DNA of 64,000 nucleotides from Candidatus Dechloromonas phosphorivorans (GCA_016709495.1 JADJMS010000047.1:124001-188000); one strand, 5' to 3'; numbered from the stretch's first letter, positions 50,952 to 63,004 are shown. Numbers and translations are program-made. Notes: generated by a model from the sequence alone, not told the origin.

Positions 50952-53900
50952 CGGTGTTTAAAGACAGCACAGCGCTTGAAGAAGCGCTCAAACGCTGCGA
51001 AATGGAACCGATCCATACGCCTGGTTTGATCCAGCCTTGTGGCGCACTATTGGTTATCGATGGTGCTTCTCAACTGGTCGTACAAGTCAGCGAAAATCTG
51101 GCTGAATTCCTTGGCTTGACCCCTGGTTCAGCCCCTCGGTAAACCTTGGCTGATTTGGTTGGCTCGGAAAACGCTGAAAAAATTTGGCATTTGCCGATCC
51201 GGGGTGATCTGAACCCTCGGTGCCGGCCATGCTGAGCATCAGTCGGGATGGCCGCACGCTTTCACTGGCCACGCAGGTGCATCGCGTCGAAGGTAACTGG
51301 TGCTGGAAATTGAACCGAGCGATGAATCGGAGGAACAATATTTTGGGCATCTTTTTGTTTCCACCCGCAATGCGCTATGGCAGTCGGATGTAGAAACTGA
51401 TTTTCTCCGCTATGCCCAGTACATTTCTGAACAGGTCGGTTTGCTGACAGGTTTTGACCGCGTCATGATTTACCGCTTTGATGCCGAGTGGAACGGTGAA
51501 GTAATTGCCGAGAGCCGGAATGAAAAGCTGCCCTCCCTGATGGGCAATCATTTTCCGGCATCGGACATCCCGCCACAGGCAAGGCGCTTGTATTCGCGCA
51601 ATCTGATTCGCGTTCTGGCTGATGTTGATGCCGTTTCGGTGGGCATTACGCCAGCTACGCACCCAGAAAGTGGCAAATCACTCGATATGTCACATTCCGT
51701 CCTGCGCAGCATGTCGCCCATTCATATTGAATATTTGCGAAATATGGGCGTCGGCGCAACGATCACCATATCGCTGATGCAAGGCGGTCGTTTATGGGGG
51801 CTGATCGCTTGTCACCATGTCACGCCAAAACGGGTGCCTTTCCATCTGCGCGAACTGGCTGAATTTGTCGGCAAGACGGTTTCATTGAAGCTGACCAACC
51901 TGGAAGCGGCAGAGCGCAATCGCTACAGATGGATCAGGTACGCGGCACCTTAATGACCTTTGACCCGCTTCATCCGGCAGAGTGGTGATGTTGGTGAAGT
52001 GCTGGCGTTGATGGAAACGATTTGCTGCACCTGGTTCGCGCAACGGCGGCATCATTGCCATCAACGGCAAACAATACTGCTTCGGCCAGGGTGCCGCCGC
52101 TGGATGAAGTTGCAATGTTGGTCGGCTGGCTGGAAGGATTGCATGGCAACGAGGTCTATTTTACCGATTGCCTGGAACGTAATTACCCTCCTGCTGCGGC
52201 CATTGCTGACACTGCGGCTGGCTTGCTGGCGGTGCGACTTGACCAAATTTCTCAGACTATATCCTCTGGTTTCGCGAGGGAAAGGGTGTGCGCGCCATTC
52301 CCTGGGCTGGCGAGCCTAACAAAAGTTTTGTTAACGATAGTCGCGGCCCACGCATCGAACCACGCCGGTCTTTTTCGCTATGGATGCAAGATCAACGCGG
52401 GCATTCCCTGCCGTGGACCACGATTGAAACGGATGCCGCACACAGCCTTTCTCTCACGCTAATCGAGGTTTTGACGCAAAAAGCGCTGAATATATCGGAA
52501 CAGAATTACCGCCTTCTCGCTGAAAATTCGACAGACATTATTTCTCGTCACAATCGCGATGGCGTCATCACCTTCGTTTCGCTATCAAGCTATGACTTGA
52601 TAGGTTACAAACCGACAGAGTTGATTGATCGGCCCTGCTTCGATTTCATTCATTCGGATGACCATGCCAGCATCCGTCAGACGCTTGATCTCGTTTTCAA
52701 TAGCCGCACGCCACGCACTGTACTGTTTCGCTGTACCTGCCGAAGTGGCAAGACGATCTGGATGGAAAGCACGGTCAAACCGATACATGTCGCGAATAGT
52801 CGATTGCCTGTCGAGTTTGTCGCCAATTCACGCGACGTTACCTTGCGTCACGAATATCAGCAGGCCATTGAAGAGTTACAGCGGCGTAATTCATCCATTC
52901 TCAATGCCGCCGGTGAAGGCGTTATCGGTACCGACGAATCAGGTAATGTGACATTTGCCAATGCCGCCAGCACCGAAATTCTCAAGTACGGACAGGATGA
53001 AATAATTGGCATGAATCTGTCTGCCGTCCTCGGCCAATGCGACGGAAATGGTGTGCTGGTGCCAGATGAAGGCGGACTAGTATCCGCTTTCCTGAAGTCG
53101 GAAGATGGCCGCCATTACAGCGAAGGGTGTTTTACCAACAAGTTGGGGAATGCGTCCCTGTTGACTTTCATCGTCACGCCCCTCGATGCCCTTGCGCCAG
53201 AATCCGGGGTCGTCATTGTTTTTCGCGATATCAGCGAACGGCAGCTGCTTGATGCCCGCTTGCGCCAGTCAAACACCGTATTTGAAAACGCGGCTGAGTC
53301 GATCATGGTGACCGATCAGAACGGGATCATTACGGCCGTCAATCATGCCTTTGAAAACATTACCGGTTACACACAAGCAGAAGCCCTTGGTAACGGCCCC
53401 TCTCTGCTGCGTTCTGGTCGCCATGATGCAGCGTTTTACAAGCAGATGTGGGATGACATTGCTGGTCAGCACTTCTGGCGCGGTGAACTGTGGAATCGCA
53501 AGAAAAATGGTGAGATTTTCCCGCAATGGGGAAGTATTGCCGCAGTGCTTGATAGTGATGGCAAAGTCCGCAGCTATGTCACCGTATTCTCCGATATGAC
53601 TGAAGCCAAGAAGTCGGAGGAAAACTCAGATTCTTAGCCAATCATGACCCCTTGACCGGCCTCCCCAATCGACTGCTGTTGAACGAAAAACTTGAGCTTT
53701 CAATAAACCGCGCAGCAAGACGAAATGAATTGCTGGCTGTTGCATTCGTTGATCTCGACCACTTCAAAAACATCAACGACACCCTCGGCCCTTTGATCGG
53801 TGACCATTATCTGAAGGAAATTTCCGCGCGATTAGGGCAGACTTTGCGCCTTGAGGATACCTTGGCGCGCTGGGGTGGCGATGAATTTGTGATCATCGCT

Positions 53901-54929
53901 GAGAACATAGGCAGCAGAGAATCCGTTGGCGAGATGATCAATCGCCTGCAAACGCTTTTGGCCAGTCCAATGCGTTTTGAAGGACATGATGTTGTTCCGG
54001 CGGCAAGCATTGGTATTTCGGTTTATCCCGATGATGGGCTGGATGCGGGAAAACTTGTTCAGGCGGCGGATGCGGCCATGTATCGAGCGAAAGACAAGGG
54101 TCGTAATCGCTTTGAGTTTTATACCGGTGACCTGACAGAAACAGCGCGACGTCGTTTTGATCTGGGTTGGGAGTTACGCCAGGCGCTGGCCCAGAATCAA
54201 TTTGTTCTGTACTACCAGCCGAAATGTTTGGCTAGCAATGGAAGTCCGGTTGGACTTGAAGCTCTTATCCGCTGGCAACATCCCGTTCGCGGTTTATTGC
54301 AACCCATGGAGTTTCTCCCGACGGCTGAAGAAATTGGTTTGATGGGCGAAATTGGATACTGGGTATTACAGGCTGTTTGTCAGCAAATTAATGACTGGGG
54401 TAGCGCATGTCCATCCGTCATTAGCGTCGCACTGAATATTGCACCATCACAACTCGATGTTGGCTTTGCTGAGCATGCCCTGGAGATTGTTGCCAGTGCT
54501 GGCGTGCCAACAAATCGACTTGAGTTTGAAATCACCGAGGGGGCATTGGAGCGGCGAAACGATATTGTTGAAATGCTCCATTGCCTGGTTAATGCCGGAA
54601 TAAGCCTTTCGGTAGATGACTTCGGCACAGGATATTCATCACTGTCACACCTGCGTGATTTGCCAGTAAGTTGCTTCAAAATCGACAAGAGTTTTGTTGA
54701 TGGTGTCCCTGGCGACAAAAAGGATGTCGCCATCGTGCGAACCATCGTTGCGCTTGGTGGCAGTCTAGGCATCAGCACGGTTGCGGAAGGCGTTGAAACC
54801 TTCGAACAACTGATATTTTTGCAACAAGAGGGCGTACCAACCATACAAGGGTTTTATTTCAGCAAGCCGATTCCGGCGGAGGATGTCTGTGCTTTCTTGC
54901 ACCGGGCGAGCTCCGCGCCGACCAGTTAA
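50948..54929 (+). pseudogene. bphP: Bacteriophytochrome with PAS domains and GGDEF-EAL output (frameshifts)
   Basis: Red/far-red photoreceptor of about 1325 residues in several frames. Order: PAS with the biliverdin cysteine C17 in LKRCEMEPIHTPG, GAF with PASDIPPQARRLYSRN, PHY with the tongue motif PRRSF, three PAS domains (about 52500-53630), then GGDEF (RWGGDEF, intact) and EAL (GLEALIRW, DDFGTGYSSL) in 53652-54929. Both c-di-GMP domains keep their signatures, so the protein could make or cleave c-di-GMP in response to light. At position 31 the usual IQPHG is IQPCG. Breaks lie near 51140, 51230-51300, 51950, 52020-52290 and 53640. Confidence 0.85.
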
Positions 54930-54964
54930 ATCCAAAACCTTCAGATCCGATCGCCCCGCTCCAT

Positions 54965-55839
54965 TTAATCGACATTTATCAGCACCATTGACGCCTCTTC
55001 ATAAAGTTCAGGCAAATCGGCTTCTTCAAGAGCAAGCAAACGCAGACAAGAAGGGCCAAGCTTGCTCCATTCTTCGGTATGGCTGGCGCCACTCACTTTT
55101 GCAGCAGATGTTCGGCCAATTGGCTGATTGCCACCAGATAGCGGCTGAGCAGTGGCACGCCCGACTCGAAAAGTTCAATTGCCGACTGGTCATGGTGATA
55201 GCGTATGGCCTGGCAAATTTCATCGGACAGCCACCAGTTTTGCGCAAGCAGATAACCGATCGTCGCGTGATTGCTGGGAATATCCTGTTGCTCAACCGCC
55301 GTAAATGCCAGTTCCGTTTCATTATTTGCCCGCACCAGCGTTTCCATGTAGGTCGGAAAGCGGCGCAGCAAAATGACGATGCCGCAATCGCGGAACAAAC
55401 CAAAGGTGTAGGCATCATCCGGCCGCAACTTTGGCCGCCTGATTTGCCGCGCGAGCCAGCCGGAGAGTGCAGCGATGCGCGCCGATGCATCCCAGAAACG
55501 TTCGTAATGGGCACTGTTGGGAAATGCCTGGCGCAGGCTGATGGTTGCAATGGCGCGACAGGTAACATCCAGGCCCAGCATCAACAGGGCTTCATTGACC
55601 GAGCGCGCGCGGCTTTGATATCCAAAATAGGGCGAATTGGCCGTCTTGATCAGGCCGGCAGCCGGGCTGACATCGGCAGTGACCAGTTAGCCGACAGACT
55701 TGAAGTTGGGCATATCTTCGTTCATTGCCGAGCGGATCCGGTCGATGATGATCGGCCGTGGCGGAATGTCGATATCCTGGATGTTTTGCTCCAGCGCGCC
55801 AGCCAGTGGTGACGCGTCATTCAGCACAATGTTGCTCAT
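54965..55839 (-). pseudogene. HDOD domain protein (in-frame stop and one frameshift)
   Basis: Signalling protein of about 290 residues. MSNIVLNDASPLAGALEQ and PPRPIIIDRIRSAMNEDMP lead to an in-frame TAA at 55687-55689, in SVG-stop-LVTADVS where HDOD relatives have Glu or Gln. The HDOD core follows in the same frame (LIKTANSPYFGYQSRARSVNEAL, RRPKLRPDDAYTFGLFRDCG, YHHDQSAIELF). Near 55092 the frame shifts and continues KVSGASHTEEWSKLG to a stop at 54965. Its start overlaps the upstream EAL gene stop by four bases. Confidence 0.78.
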
Positions 55840-57148
55840 GATTTTTTCCTCGCATGCATCCATATCAACAAATCGTCTTCAGACATTGGCCGGGCGTGCA
55901 GGAAGCCCTGACAGGCATCCGCTCCGGCGACCTCGCAGGCGACGAGTTGTTCGAGCGTTTCAACGCCTTCAGCGACAACGATCATGCCCAGCTCACGCCC
56001 AGCTGAGCCATTGCCTTGACGATCGCCAAGGTTCGCCGATCTCCCGGCAAGAGTTTGATGAAGGCACGATCAATCTTGAGTTTGGTCGCAGGAATGTCTT
56101 TCAGGCTGGCCAGACTGGAAAAGCCGGTTCCGAAATCATCAATCGCCAACCCGACGCCCAGCGCGCGTGCGCTATGTAAATTGGTCTGCACCGTCGGCGA
56201 AATATCCATGAACAGAGATTCAGTCAGTTCAAGCTCAATCAACTCAGGCGGCACATTGGCGCAGATCAGCGCACCGTGCAGCGCTTGCAGAAAATCAGTG
56301 GAAATCAACTGCAAGCGCGACACATTGATGGCCACCTTGGTTGCATAGCCCTGTTCGCGCAGTCGGGCCGCGCAACGCGTTCCCTGCAGCAGACTCCACT
56401 CGCCCAGACGAACAATCAGCCCGCTTTTCTCGGCCACCGGAATGAATTTGTCTGGCGGAATTTTGGTGTCATCTACGGTGCAGCGCATCAGTGCCTCAAC
56501 CGCCTCAATACGACCATCGGGTCGAATAATTGGTTGATAGTGCAATTCCAGCCCACCATTTTCGAGCGCCAGATGCAAAGCACTTTCAATCGCCAGTTCC
56601 TCGCGCGCCAACTTGGCGCCGAGACGGCCAGGTGCCGCTTCGTTCCCCGAAACGACAAAGCGGTTACCGCCTTGCTGCTTGGCGTCAATCATTGCCCGAT
56701 CTGCACGCTCAAGCAAACCCCCCGGATCATCATCGGCTCGGCTCCAGGCAATACCAATACTGGCCGAGGGATGAATCAGAATGCCATCGATCAGGAGCGG
56801 TTCCTCGATCTCAAGCAATATCCAGCTGGCTATCTGTTCAATGCCAAGCGCTTCCAGGACGGGAATCAAAATGACAAATTCATCACTCCCGACGCGTAAA
56901 AAGGAACAATCTTCACGAACGCAGGTACGGATCCGTTCAGCGATATGTCCGATCACACTATCTCCGGCGTGGCCGAAGGAATCATTGATCTGACGAAAAC
57001 GATCAATATCAACCCAGAACGCAACCAACAAATCGTTTCTATCTTTCGACTCAGCCAGCAGACGGCCAGCAGTTTCCATCCCGGCATTACGGTTGAGGAA
57101 TCCGCTGACTGGGTCAAGGCTGTGTTTTGGTTCGGAGTTTTTGTTCAT
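55836..57148 (-). pseudogene. GGDEF-EAL protein with degenerate GGDEF (one frameshift)
   Basis: Cytoplasmic protein of about 437 residues. The GGDEF-fold domain has RVGSDEF instead of GGDEF, so cyclase activity is doubtful. The EAL domain keeps VEALMRC, VAINVSR, ELELTES, DDFGTGFSSL and KIDRAFI, so c-di-GMP phosphodiesterase activity is likely. After MAQLG near 55985 the frame changes and goes on as MIVVAEGVETLEQLVACE with the end MSEDDLLIWMHARKKS. The start at 57148 (MNKNSEPKHSLD) is used. Operon partner of the HDOD gene. Confidence 0.82.
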
Positions 57149-57310
57149 GATTTTCTCCAGGGATCGGTTACTGACTGATCGACTCATGACCAATTAGCCA
57201 GTTGTTATCTGGAGAATACGTATTCATATGTTCTGGCTCTTGACCTCAGACGCCTTTCGCATGACTATTCATGCCAATATGTAAAACAACTACTTTACGA
57301 GCCCTATGTC

Positions 57311-58323
57311 ATGGTGAAACAAGGCAGCACACTGGCAACCGTCTGGCTTATCGTGCTTCGACTCATCGAATTGCACGGCCTGGACCCGAAACAATTCATG
57401 GAAGAACTCGGCATACGCCCCGAGACACTGCGCGATGTCCGGGCACGCATCCCGGCCAAACTGGCCGACATTGCTTTTGCCAAGGCTGCAGCCGAAATTG
57501 CCGACCCAGCCTTTGCCTTGCGCGCCAGTGAATGCTGGCATCCCTCCAACCTTGGCACCATGGGCTTTGTTCCTGGCTTTCGAGCCGGACGCTCCATACC
57601 GGCCTGAAACGCATGGAGCGTTTCTCACGAATTATTGGCACCGACTTCTCTTATCACCTCATCGACGAGCCGGCAGGTTTTACGTTTTGTCCACGATCAT
57701 GGCCGGGCGATGACCCGGTTGGGCAACCCATGACGGATTTCACCCTGTCTATTCTGCTGACGATGTGTCGAACCAATTTCGGGCACGAACTCAATGCCAC
57801 TGAACTTGAACTACGCCGTCCGCTGCCAGCCAACCCGGCGCCGTGGCAGGACTTTTTCGGCTGCGAAGTAAATTTCGGGGCCGAGCGGGACAGTTTCCTG
57901 CTCAACCGGGAAACCGTCGACATGCCGTTGCCATCGGCAAACATTCCCCTGGCCAATACTTTCGATTCGATTCTTGCCGAGCAGATGGCCAGCTCGTCGA
58001 CAGCGACCTGCTCAGCCGCAGCAAGGCGTATCTGTTACGCGAACTCTACCTCTGGCACGCCTTCAGCCCAGGAATTGGCCAGCGCGCTCGGCATGAGCCA
58101 ACGCAGTTTTCAGCGCAAGCTGGGGCGAACTGGGCCTGACTTACCAAAAGTCCTTGATGAAACACGTCACGAACTGGCGCGGCGCTATCTTGATGACCAG
58201 AGCAAATCAGTCACCGAAATTGCCTTCCTCCTTGGCTTTTCGGAACAAAGCGCCTTTACCCGCGCCTTCCGCCACTGGAGCGGCATGTCGCCCTCGGTTT
58301 ATCGCGGCGAAAGGCTGGCTTGA
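57311..58323 (+). pseudogene. AraC family regulator (frameshifts)
   Basis: Regulator of about 335 residues in several frames. An arabinose-binding-like N-terminal domain of the AraC_binding_2 type (WLIVLRLIELHGLDPKQFMEE, LGTMGFVPG) is followed by the middle part (RTNFGHELNATELELRRPLP). The C-terminal HTH pair (ELASALGMSQRSFQRKLG, SVTEIAFLLGFSEQSAFTRAF) ends in SPSVYR. Breaks lie near 57580, 57990-58060 and 58130. It is divergent from the EAL gene. The targets are unknown. Confidence 0.8.
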
Positions 58324-58368
58324 AAACCAGCAGCTCAACAATTCACTTAAACAAGAACAGGACAGGCA

Positions 58369-59142
58369 TTGGCTTACGATTTGGTTGAAGCAGTTCTGAT
58401 CAGTGGCGCCTCCTGCCCTCGCCGGGGTTGCCCTGATCAAGCTGCAGGCGGCAGCACAGGATGACAACGCGGGCATCCGCGAGTTTGCCAAGGCTGTTGA
58501 GTCGGACCCGGCGGTCTGCGGGGCACTGATGCGTGTCGCCAACTCTGCTGTGTTGCGCCCGCCGCGCAAATCGACCACCGTCGAGCAAGCCATTTCGGTC
58601 ATTGGCTTTCGCGTACGCTGGCTGTCACCGCCAGCGTATGCCTGAAGAGTCAGGCCGAACTGCTCAAAGGCGAATTACGCGCCATTGTTGAAGCGATATT
58701 TGACGCCTCAAACCGTGCTGCCGAATTCAGTTATCTGGTCGCCCGCAACTCCAGCCAGCGCCGTCTTGGTGACTCAGCCTATCTCGGCTCGCTGATGCAG
58801 GATACCGGCATCATCATGCAAGCCAAGCGCGGCCAAGCCGTTTCCATCGAAAGTGCCGAACTGGATGTTGAACATGCTGCGATCAGTGCGCACCTGATTC
58901 GCAACTGGAAAATGCCCAACGATGTGGCCGCAGCCGTTGCCGTCCACCACACCCCCCGCGAAGCTGAAAAACTGGGTGGCGACATCTGCGCCATCGCCTG
59001 CCTGCTGGCGGCTGGTCGTCGCCTGCGTGACGGTGAAACGGAAGCCTGGCAAGGGTGGGCCGAACCGGTCGAGAAAACACTGAATATTGGCAATGACGAA
59101 CTCGCCGAGATTCTGGCAAATGTTGAATCGGCTGAAAGCTGA
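58369..59142 (+). pseudogene. HDOD domain protein (two frameshifts)
   Basis: Protein of about 257 residues. A TTG start at 58369 (AYDLVEAVLISG) is proposed because a short purine ribosome site lies upstream. The frame changes near 58408 and again near 58615, where the HDOD core goes on as TLAVTASVCLKSQAEL. Later YLGSLMQDTGIIMQAKRGQA, HAAISAHLIRNWKMPNDVA and AVHHTPREAEKLGGD match HDOD. It follows the AraC gene on the same strand. Confidence 0.75.
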
Positions 59143-59196
59143 TAGCGCAGCTTGCCAGAATACGCACCCCTTAAGCGCCCCCCACGGATAGACACC

Positions 59197-60817
59197 ATGC
59201 TGCGCCTGACTCCAGATCAAGCTCCCTCGACTACAACGACGCCAGCCTCAAGGCGGCCATCATCGACCGCCTGGGCATCGCGCCCGACGAACTGCTCGGC
59301 GTCACCATCTTTCGCCGTGGCTACGATGCGCGCAAACGCTCGAATATCTTTTTCATCTTCACCATTGATGTAGAGTTGCGGGACGAAGCGGCTGTCCTCA
59401 AGCGCCTGCAAGCCAGCGGCAAGAGCACTGATATTGGCATCACGCCCGATACCTCCTACAAATTCGTCACCCACGCCCCTGCCAATTTAACGACACGGCC
59501 AATCATCATCGGCACCGGCCCCTGCGGCCTGCTTGCCGGGCTGGTGCTGGCGCAAATGGGCTTCAAACCAATCATTCTCGAACGCGGCAAGGCAGTACGC
59601 GAGCGGACCAAGGACACCTGGGGCCTGTGGCGCGAAGGCGTGCTCAACCCGGAATCAAACGTGCAGTTCGGCGAAGGCGGCGCCGGGCTGTTCTCGGACG
59701 GCAAGCTTTACAGCCAGATCAAGGACCCCAAATTCTACGGCCGCAAGGTGCTGGAAGAGTTCGTCAAATCCGGCGCGCCCGGAGGAAATCTTCTACGTCA
59801 GCAAGCCGCACATCGGCACCTTCCGGCTGGTCAAGATGGTCGAAGCCATGCGCGCAGATCACCGGGCTGGGCGGAGAAATTCGCTTCAATTCCCGCGTTG
59901 ACCGTATCAATATCGAAAACGGCCAGGTCCGCGGCGTTCAACTGGCCAACGGCGAGCAAATTGCTGCTGAACATGTCGTGCTGGCCATCGGCCACAGCGC
60001 CCGTGACACTTTCCAGATGCTGCACGAGCAAGGCGTATATATCGAACCCAAGCCCTTCTCCATCGGCTTCCGCATCGAACACCCGCAAGCCCTGATCGAC
60101 CGCGCCCGCTTTGGCACTTTTGCCGGCAACGAAATGCTCGGCGCTGCCGATTACAAGCTGGTACACCACTGTGCCAATGGCCGTTCGGCCTACAGTTTCT
60201 GCATGTGCCCCGGTGGCCAGGTGGTTGCTGCCGCCTCCGAGGAAGGCCGCGTCGTGACCAACGGCATGAGCCAGTACTCCCGCGCCGAACGCAATGCCAA
60301 CGCAGCGCTGGTGGTCAATGTCAATCCGGAAGATTTCCCCGGCGACTACAAAACCAACCCGCTGGCCGGCATCGACTTTCAACGCCATTGGGAATCCATG
60401 GCCTACCAGGCCGGCGGCAGTACTTACAAAGCTCCAGCCCAGCGCGTCGGCGACTTCCTCGCTGGCCGGCCATCAACCCAGCTTGGCGAGGTCGATCCCT
60501 CCTACCAGCCCGGCGTCTTCATGACTGACCTGAGCAGTTGCGTACCGCCCTATGTTGTCGCCGCCCTGCGCGAAGCCATCCCCGCCTTCGACAAGCAAAT
60601 CAAGGGTTTCGCCATGGCCGATGCCATCCTGACCGCCGTCGAAACGCGCACTTCGTCGCCGATCCGCATCACGCGCAACGCCGAATGCCAGAGCCTGAAC
60701 ACCCGTGGCCTCTACCCGGCCGGCGAAGGCGCTGGTTACGCGGGCGGAATACTTTCGGCGGCAGTGGATGGCATCAAGGTAGCGGAACAGGTGGCTTTGA
60801 GCATGACAAAAGGCTAG
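59197..60817 (+). pseudogene. NAD(FAD)-utilizing dehydrogenase-like flavoprotein (frameshifts)
   Basis: Flavoprotein of about 540 residues. After the N-terminal region (DELLGVTIFRRGYDARKRSN) comes the FAD-binding GTGPCGLLAGLVLAQMGF, then VQFGEGGAGLFSDGKL, YVSKPHIGT and the redox part (ADYKLVHHCANGRSAYSFCM). The end PAGEGAGYAGGILSAAVDG completes the FAD site. Members are uncharacterised dehydrogenases, often linked to tRNA or fatty-acid metabolism without firm proof. Breaks lie near 59215, 59785 and 59860. It is preceded by the HDOD gene. Confidence 0.82.
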
Positions 60818-60841
60818 CATTTAATTCTGTTGCAGGCTGCA

Positions 60842-61108
60842 CTCGGCCACAACCCGCCGTTCGTCGTTACATTTCAATTTCAGCGCGCAGAGTGCCCGAT
60901 CAACGAATTGAGTGGCCGGTATGCCCTGCGCAAGCAAACTGTCGAACCTGTGTTCGGCATCATCAAGTCCGTGCTGGGCTTTCGTCAGTTCTCTTTGCGT
61001 GGCCTGAAGAAAGTCACGGGCGAATGGACGCTGGTTTGCCTCGCGTGGTATTTGAAACGCATGGCCGTATTCCGGAAAGATGCCGTCGTGCCTATAAATC
61101 ATCAATAA
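60842..61108 (+). mobile_element. C-terminal remnant of a DDE transposase
   Basis: The stretch RYALRKQTVEPVFGIIKSVL with GFRQFSLRGLKKV and EWTLVCLAWYLKRM is the last third of a DDE transposase of the IS1182/IS4-like type. The catalytic N-terminal part is missing, and no flanking inverted repeats were recognised. It lies directly after the dehydrogenase gene and marks the start of the accessory end of the window. Confidence 0.75.
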
Positions 61109-61276
61109 ATGCATCCAGATTTCAAGGGCACACGTATTAAGGGTTAGGAACGCTTGCATGGCTCCAACAGAGCTGGGTTCCGACCTTCAATGCCAATGAA
61201 AAATGGCTAAAGCACGAAAGGAATAATCATGTTGATTCATATGAATGAAGCCAACCTTAACCCCAGGAGTTCCACC

Positions 61277-61654
61277 ATGAAAAAGTCTATTTATTCCCTG
61301 CTTGGTTGCGGCGCAGTCAGCTTGTTCGCGTTCGCTGGTGCAGCGCAAGCCGCGGATGTCCACTCATCCATTCAGGCGCATCTGGGCGACGGCAGCAAGG
61401 CATACGCAAGCGAGTCATGGTCAGCACCACAGGGCGCTCAGGGACCGATCCGCTCGGAGATGCTCACTGCTGGCAGTGCGAGTCCGAATGATCTGATTCA
61501 GGCACATCTTGGTGGCGACGGTGTCGCTCACTACGTCCAAATGAACATGGGCAAAAATGATTCCTGGCATGCACCCCAAGGGGCACAGGGGCCAATACGC
61601 AACGATTCAATGCATGACGGCAGGCTGTTCCCGCTCAGCGCGACCGGCGGTTGA
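61277..61654 (+). CDS. Small secreted repeat protein, paralog A
   Basis: Protein of 125 residues. Signal peptide about 1-25 (MKKSIYSLLGCGAVSLFAFAG, cut after AQA). The mature part has two copies of an element: IQAHLGDG followed by SWSAPQGAQGPIRSEM, and IQAHLGGDG followed by SWHAPQGAQGPIRNDS. A short tail (LFPLSATGG) ends it. No known domain. The start at 61277 has AGGAG upstream in a leader shared with the paralog at 63442. Probably periplasmic or secreted; function unknown. Confidence 0.8.
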   Translation: MKKSIYSLLGCGAVSLFAFAGAAQAADVHSSIQAHLGDGSKAYASESWSAPQGAQGPIRSEMLTAGSASPNDLIQAHLGGDGVAHYVQMNMGKNDSWHAPQGAQGPIRNDSMHDGRLFPLSATGG

Positions 61655-62034
61655 TCGTCATCGCCTTGCCTGGGCCAGAATTTCCGGGTGGGGCGCCGCC
61701 GCTGAAACGAAGCAATGGACGCTGCTGTCCGATACATTGGGCAGCCGAAGGCGGTGGCTGGGCAGGAGGTGGCGCGAGGCGTCACCTCCCGTCTGCGCTA
61801 GGTTTCGACGACGGATGGTTGAAAGTCAATGGGTAAGCAGAGGTGGTCCGGTGGTTGAAGATACCCAATGAATCCGCCGGATTCTAAACTAGTAAATGAC
61901 GATGGTTCGATCTGCCAGTTCCCCGACAGCCATGCGGGGTAGACGAACTAGTTCCGAAAGAAATGTCTAACTTAGGAGAAAAAGTAGACAATTATTTTTA
62001 AGGATTTTGTTGAGGCAGTGCCAATGGGTGCCAT
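61655..62034. other. Gap without a recognised gene
   Basis: About 380 bases between the first repeat protein and the HExxH gene. Open frames here are short and lack ribosome sites. GC drops towards the right. No hairpin with a T-run was found by eye. Probably holds the promoter of the HExxH gene. Confidence 0.5.
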
Positions 62035-63004
62035 ATGACTGCAAAGCGAAAAATTGAACGCCGAAAAGGAACACCGAGAGCATGGGTGGCCCGCTATATG
62101 CGTTTGCCACTTTCCATCGCAATAATTGCATGCTCGCTCGCACATGCTGACGAAACTGAATCTGTATCGCCCCAAACCCGTTTCAGTAGTAAGGAAATGG
62201 GGCTTCGTTTACGCGTCCAGGATGGAGGGTGGGCTGGTGCTCCGCGCGAGTCTATAGAAACCGTTCTCTATTCGGTTGCAGACGAGTTGCTTTCTCGATT
62301 ACCAACAAAACTTGCATCCACTATTGTCATCATCCATACCGACAGCAATCCAGTTGCTATGTATGAACGGGGGCCGGCCGGTGAGTATCAGATTCGTCTT
62401 CATGCCAGTGGAGAAAACTGGCACCTATACGCTTATGAATTCGCTCATGAGCTTTGCCATATTCTTTCGAATTATGATGAAAACATCGACGCAACCACGA
62501 TCAAACACAACCAGTGGTTTGAAGAAACCTTGTGCGAAACGGCCTCGCTCTTTGTTCTGAAAAGTTTGGCAAATACTTGGGAATCATCCCCCCCGGAGCC
62601 AAAATGGTCAGAAGCGGCAAGAAAGCTCCGCCGATTTTTCGATCATCTCATTTCTGAATCTCATCGCCAACTTCCCGCTCAGACGCCGCTAGTCTCTTGG
62701 CTGCATGAGAATGAGGACCGGTTACGCAATGACCCCCTATATGCGAAATAACAATGAGGTTGTTGCCAACTTGCTTTTGCCACTATTTCAGGAGGATCCT
62801 CAAAACTGGGCATCATTGAACTACCTCAATCTGGATCCCTCTGATGCGCGTGATAGCCTTGAAGATTATCTTCATCATTGGTATCAAAATGCCCCGCTTC
62901 AGCACAAACATTTTATTGCTGGCGTGCTTGCGATGTTTAACCTGAATATGACGCTACCTAGCACGGCTCCTTCGTCCATAGACAAGCTCAGCTCTGTCCA
63001 ATAA
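62035..63004 (+). pseudogene. Secreted HExxH metallopeptidase-like protein (one frameshift)
   Basis: Protein of about 320 residues. A basic start is followed by a signal-like segment (MRLPLSIAIIACSLAHA, from an in-frame ATG at 62098, which is the better start). The zinc motif HELCH lies in YEFAHELCHILSNYD, with a possible third ligand in NQWFEETLCETASLF, so a gluzincin-like peptidase is plausible. At about 62748, after NDPLYAK, the frame changes and NNNEVVANLLLPLFQEDPQNW runs on to 63004. No named family. It sits between two paralogous secreted repeat proteins. Confidence 0.7.

Noticed and set aside
61557..61871. Open frame of 104 codons overlapping the end of the first repeat protein
   Set aside because: Out of frame with the repeat protein, no ribosome site, and a Trp/Arg/Gly-rich translation.
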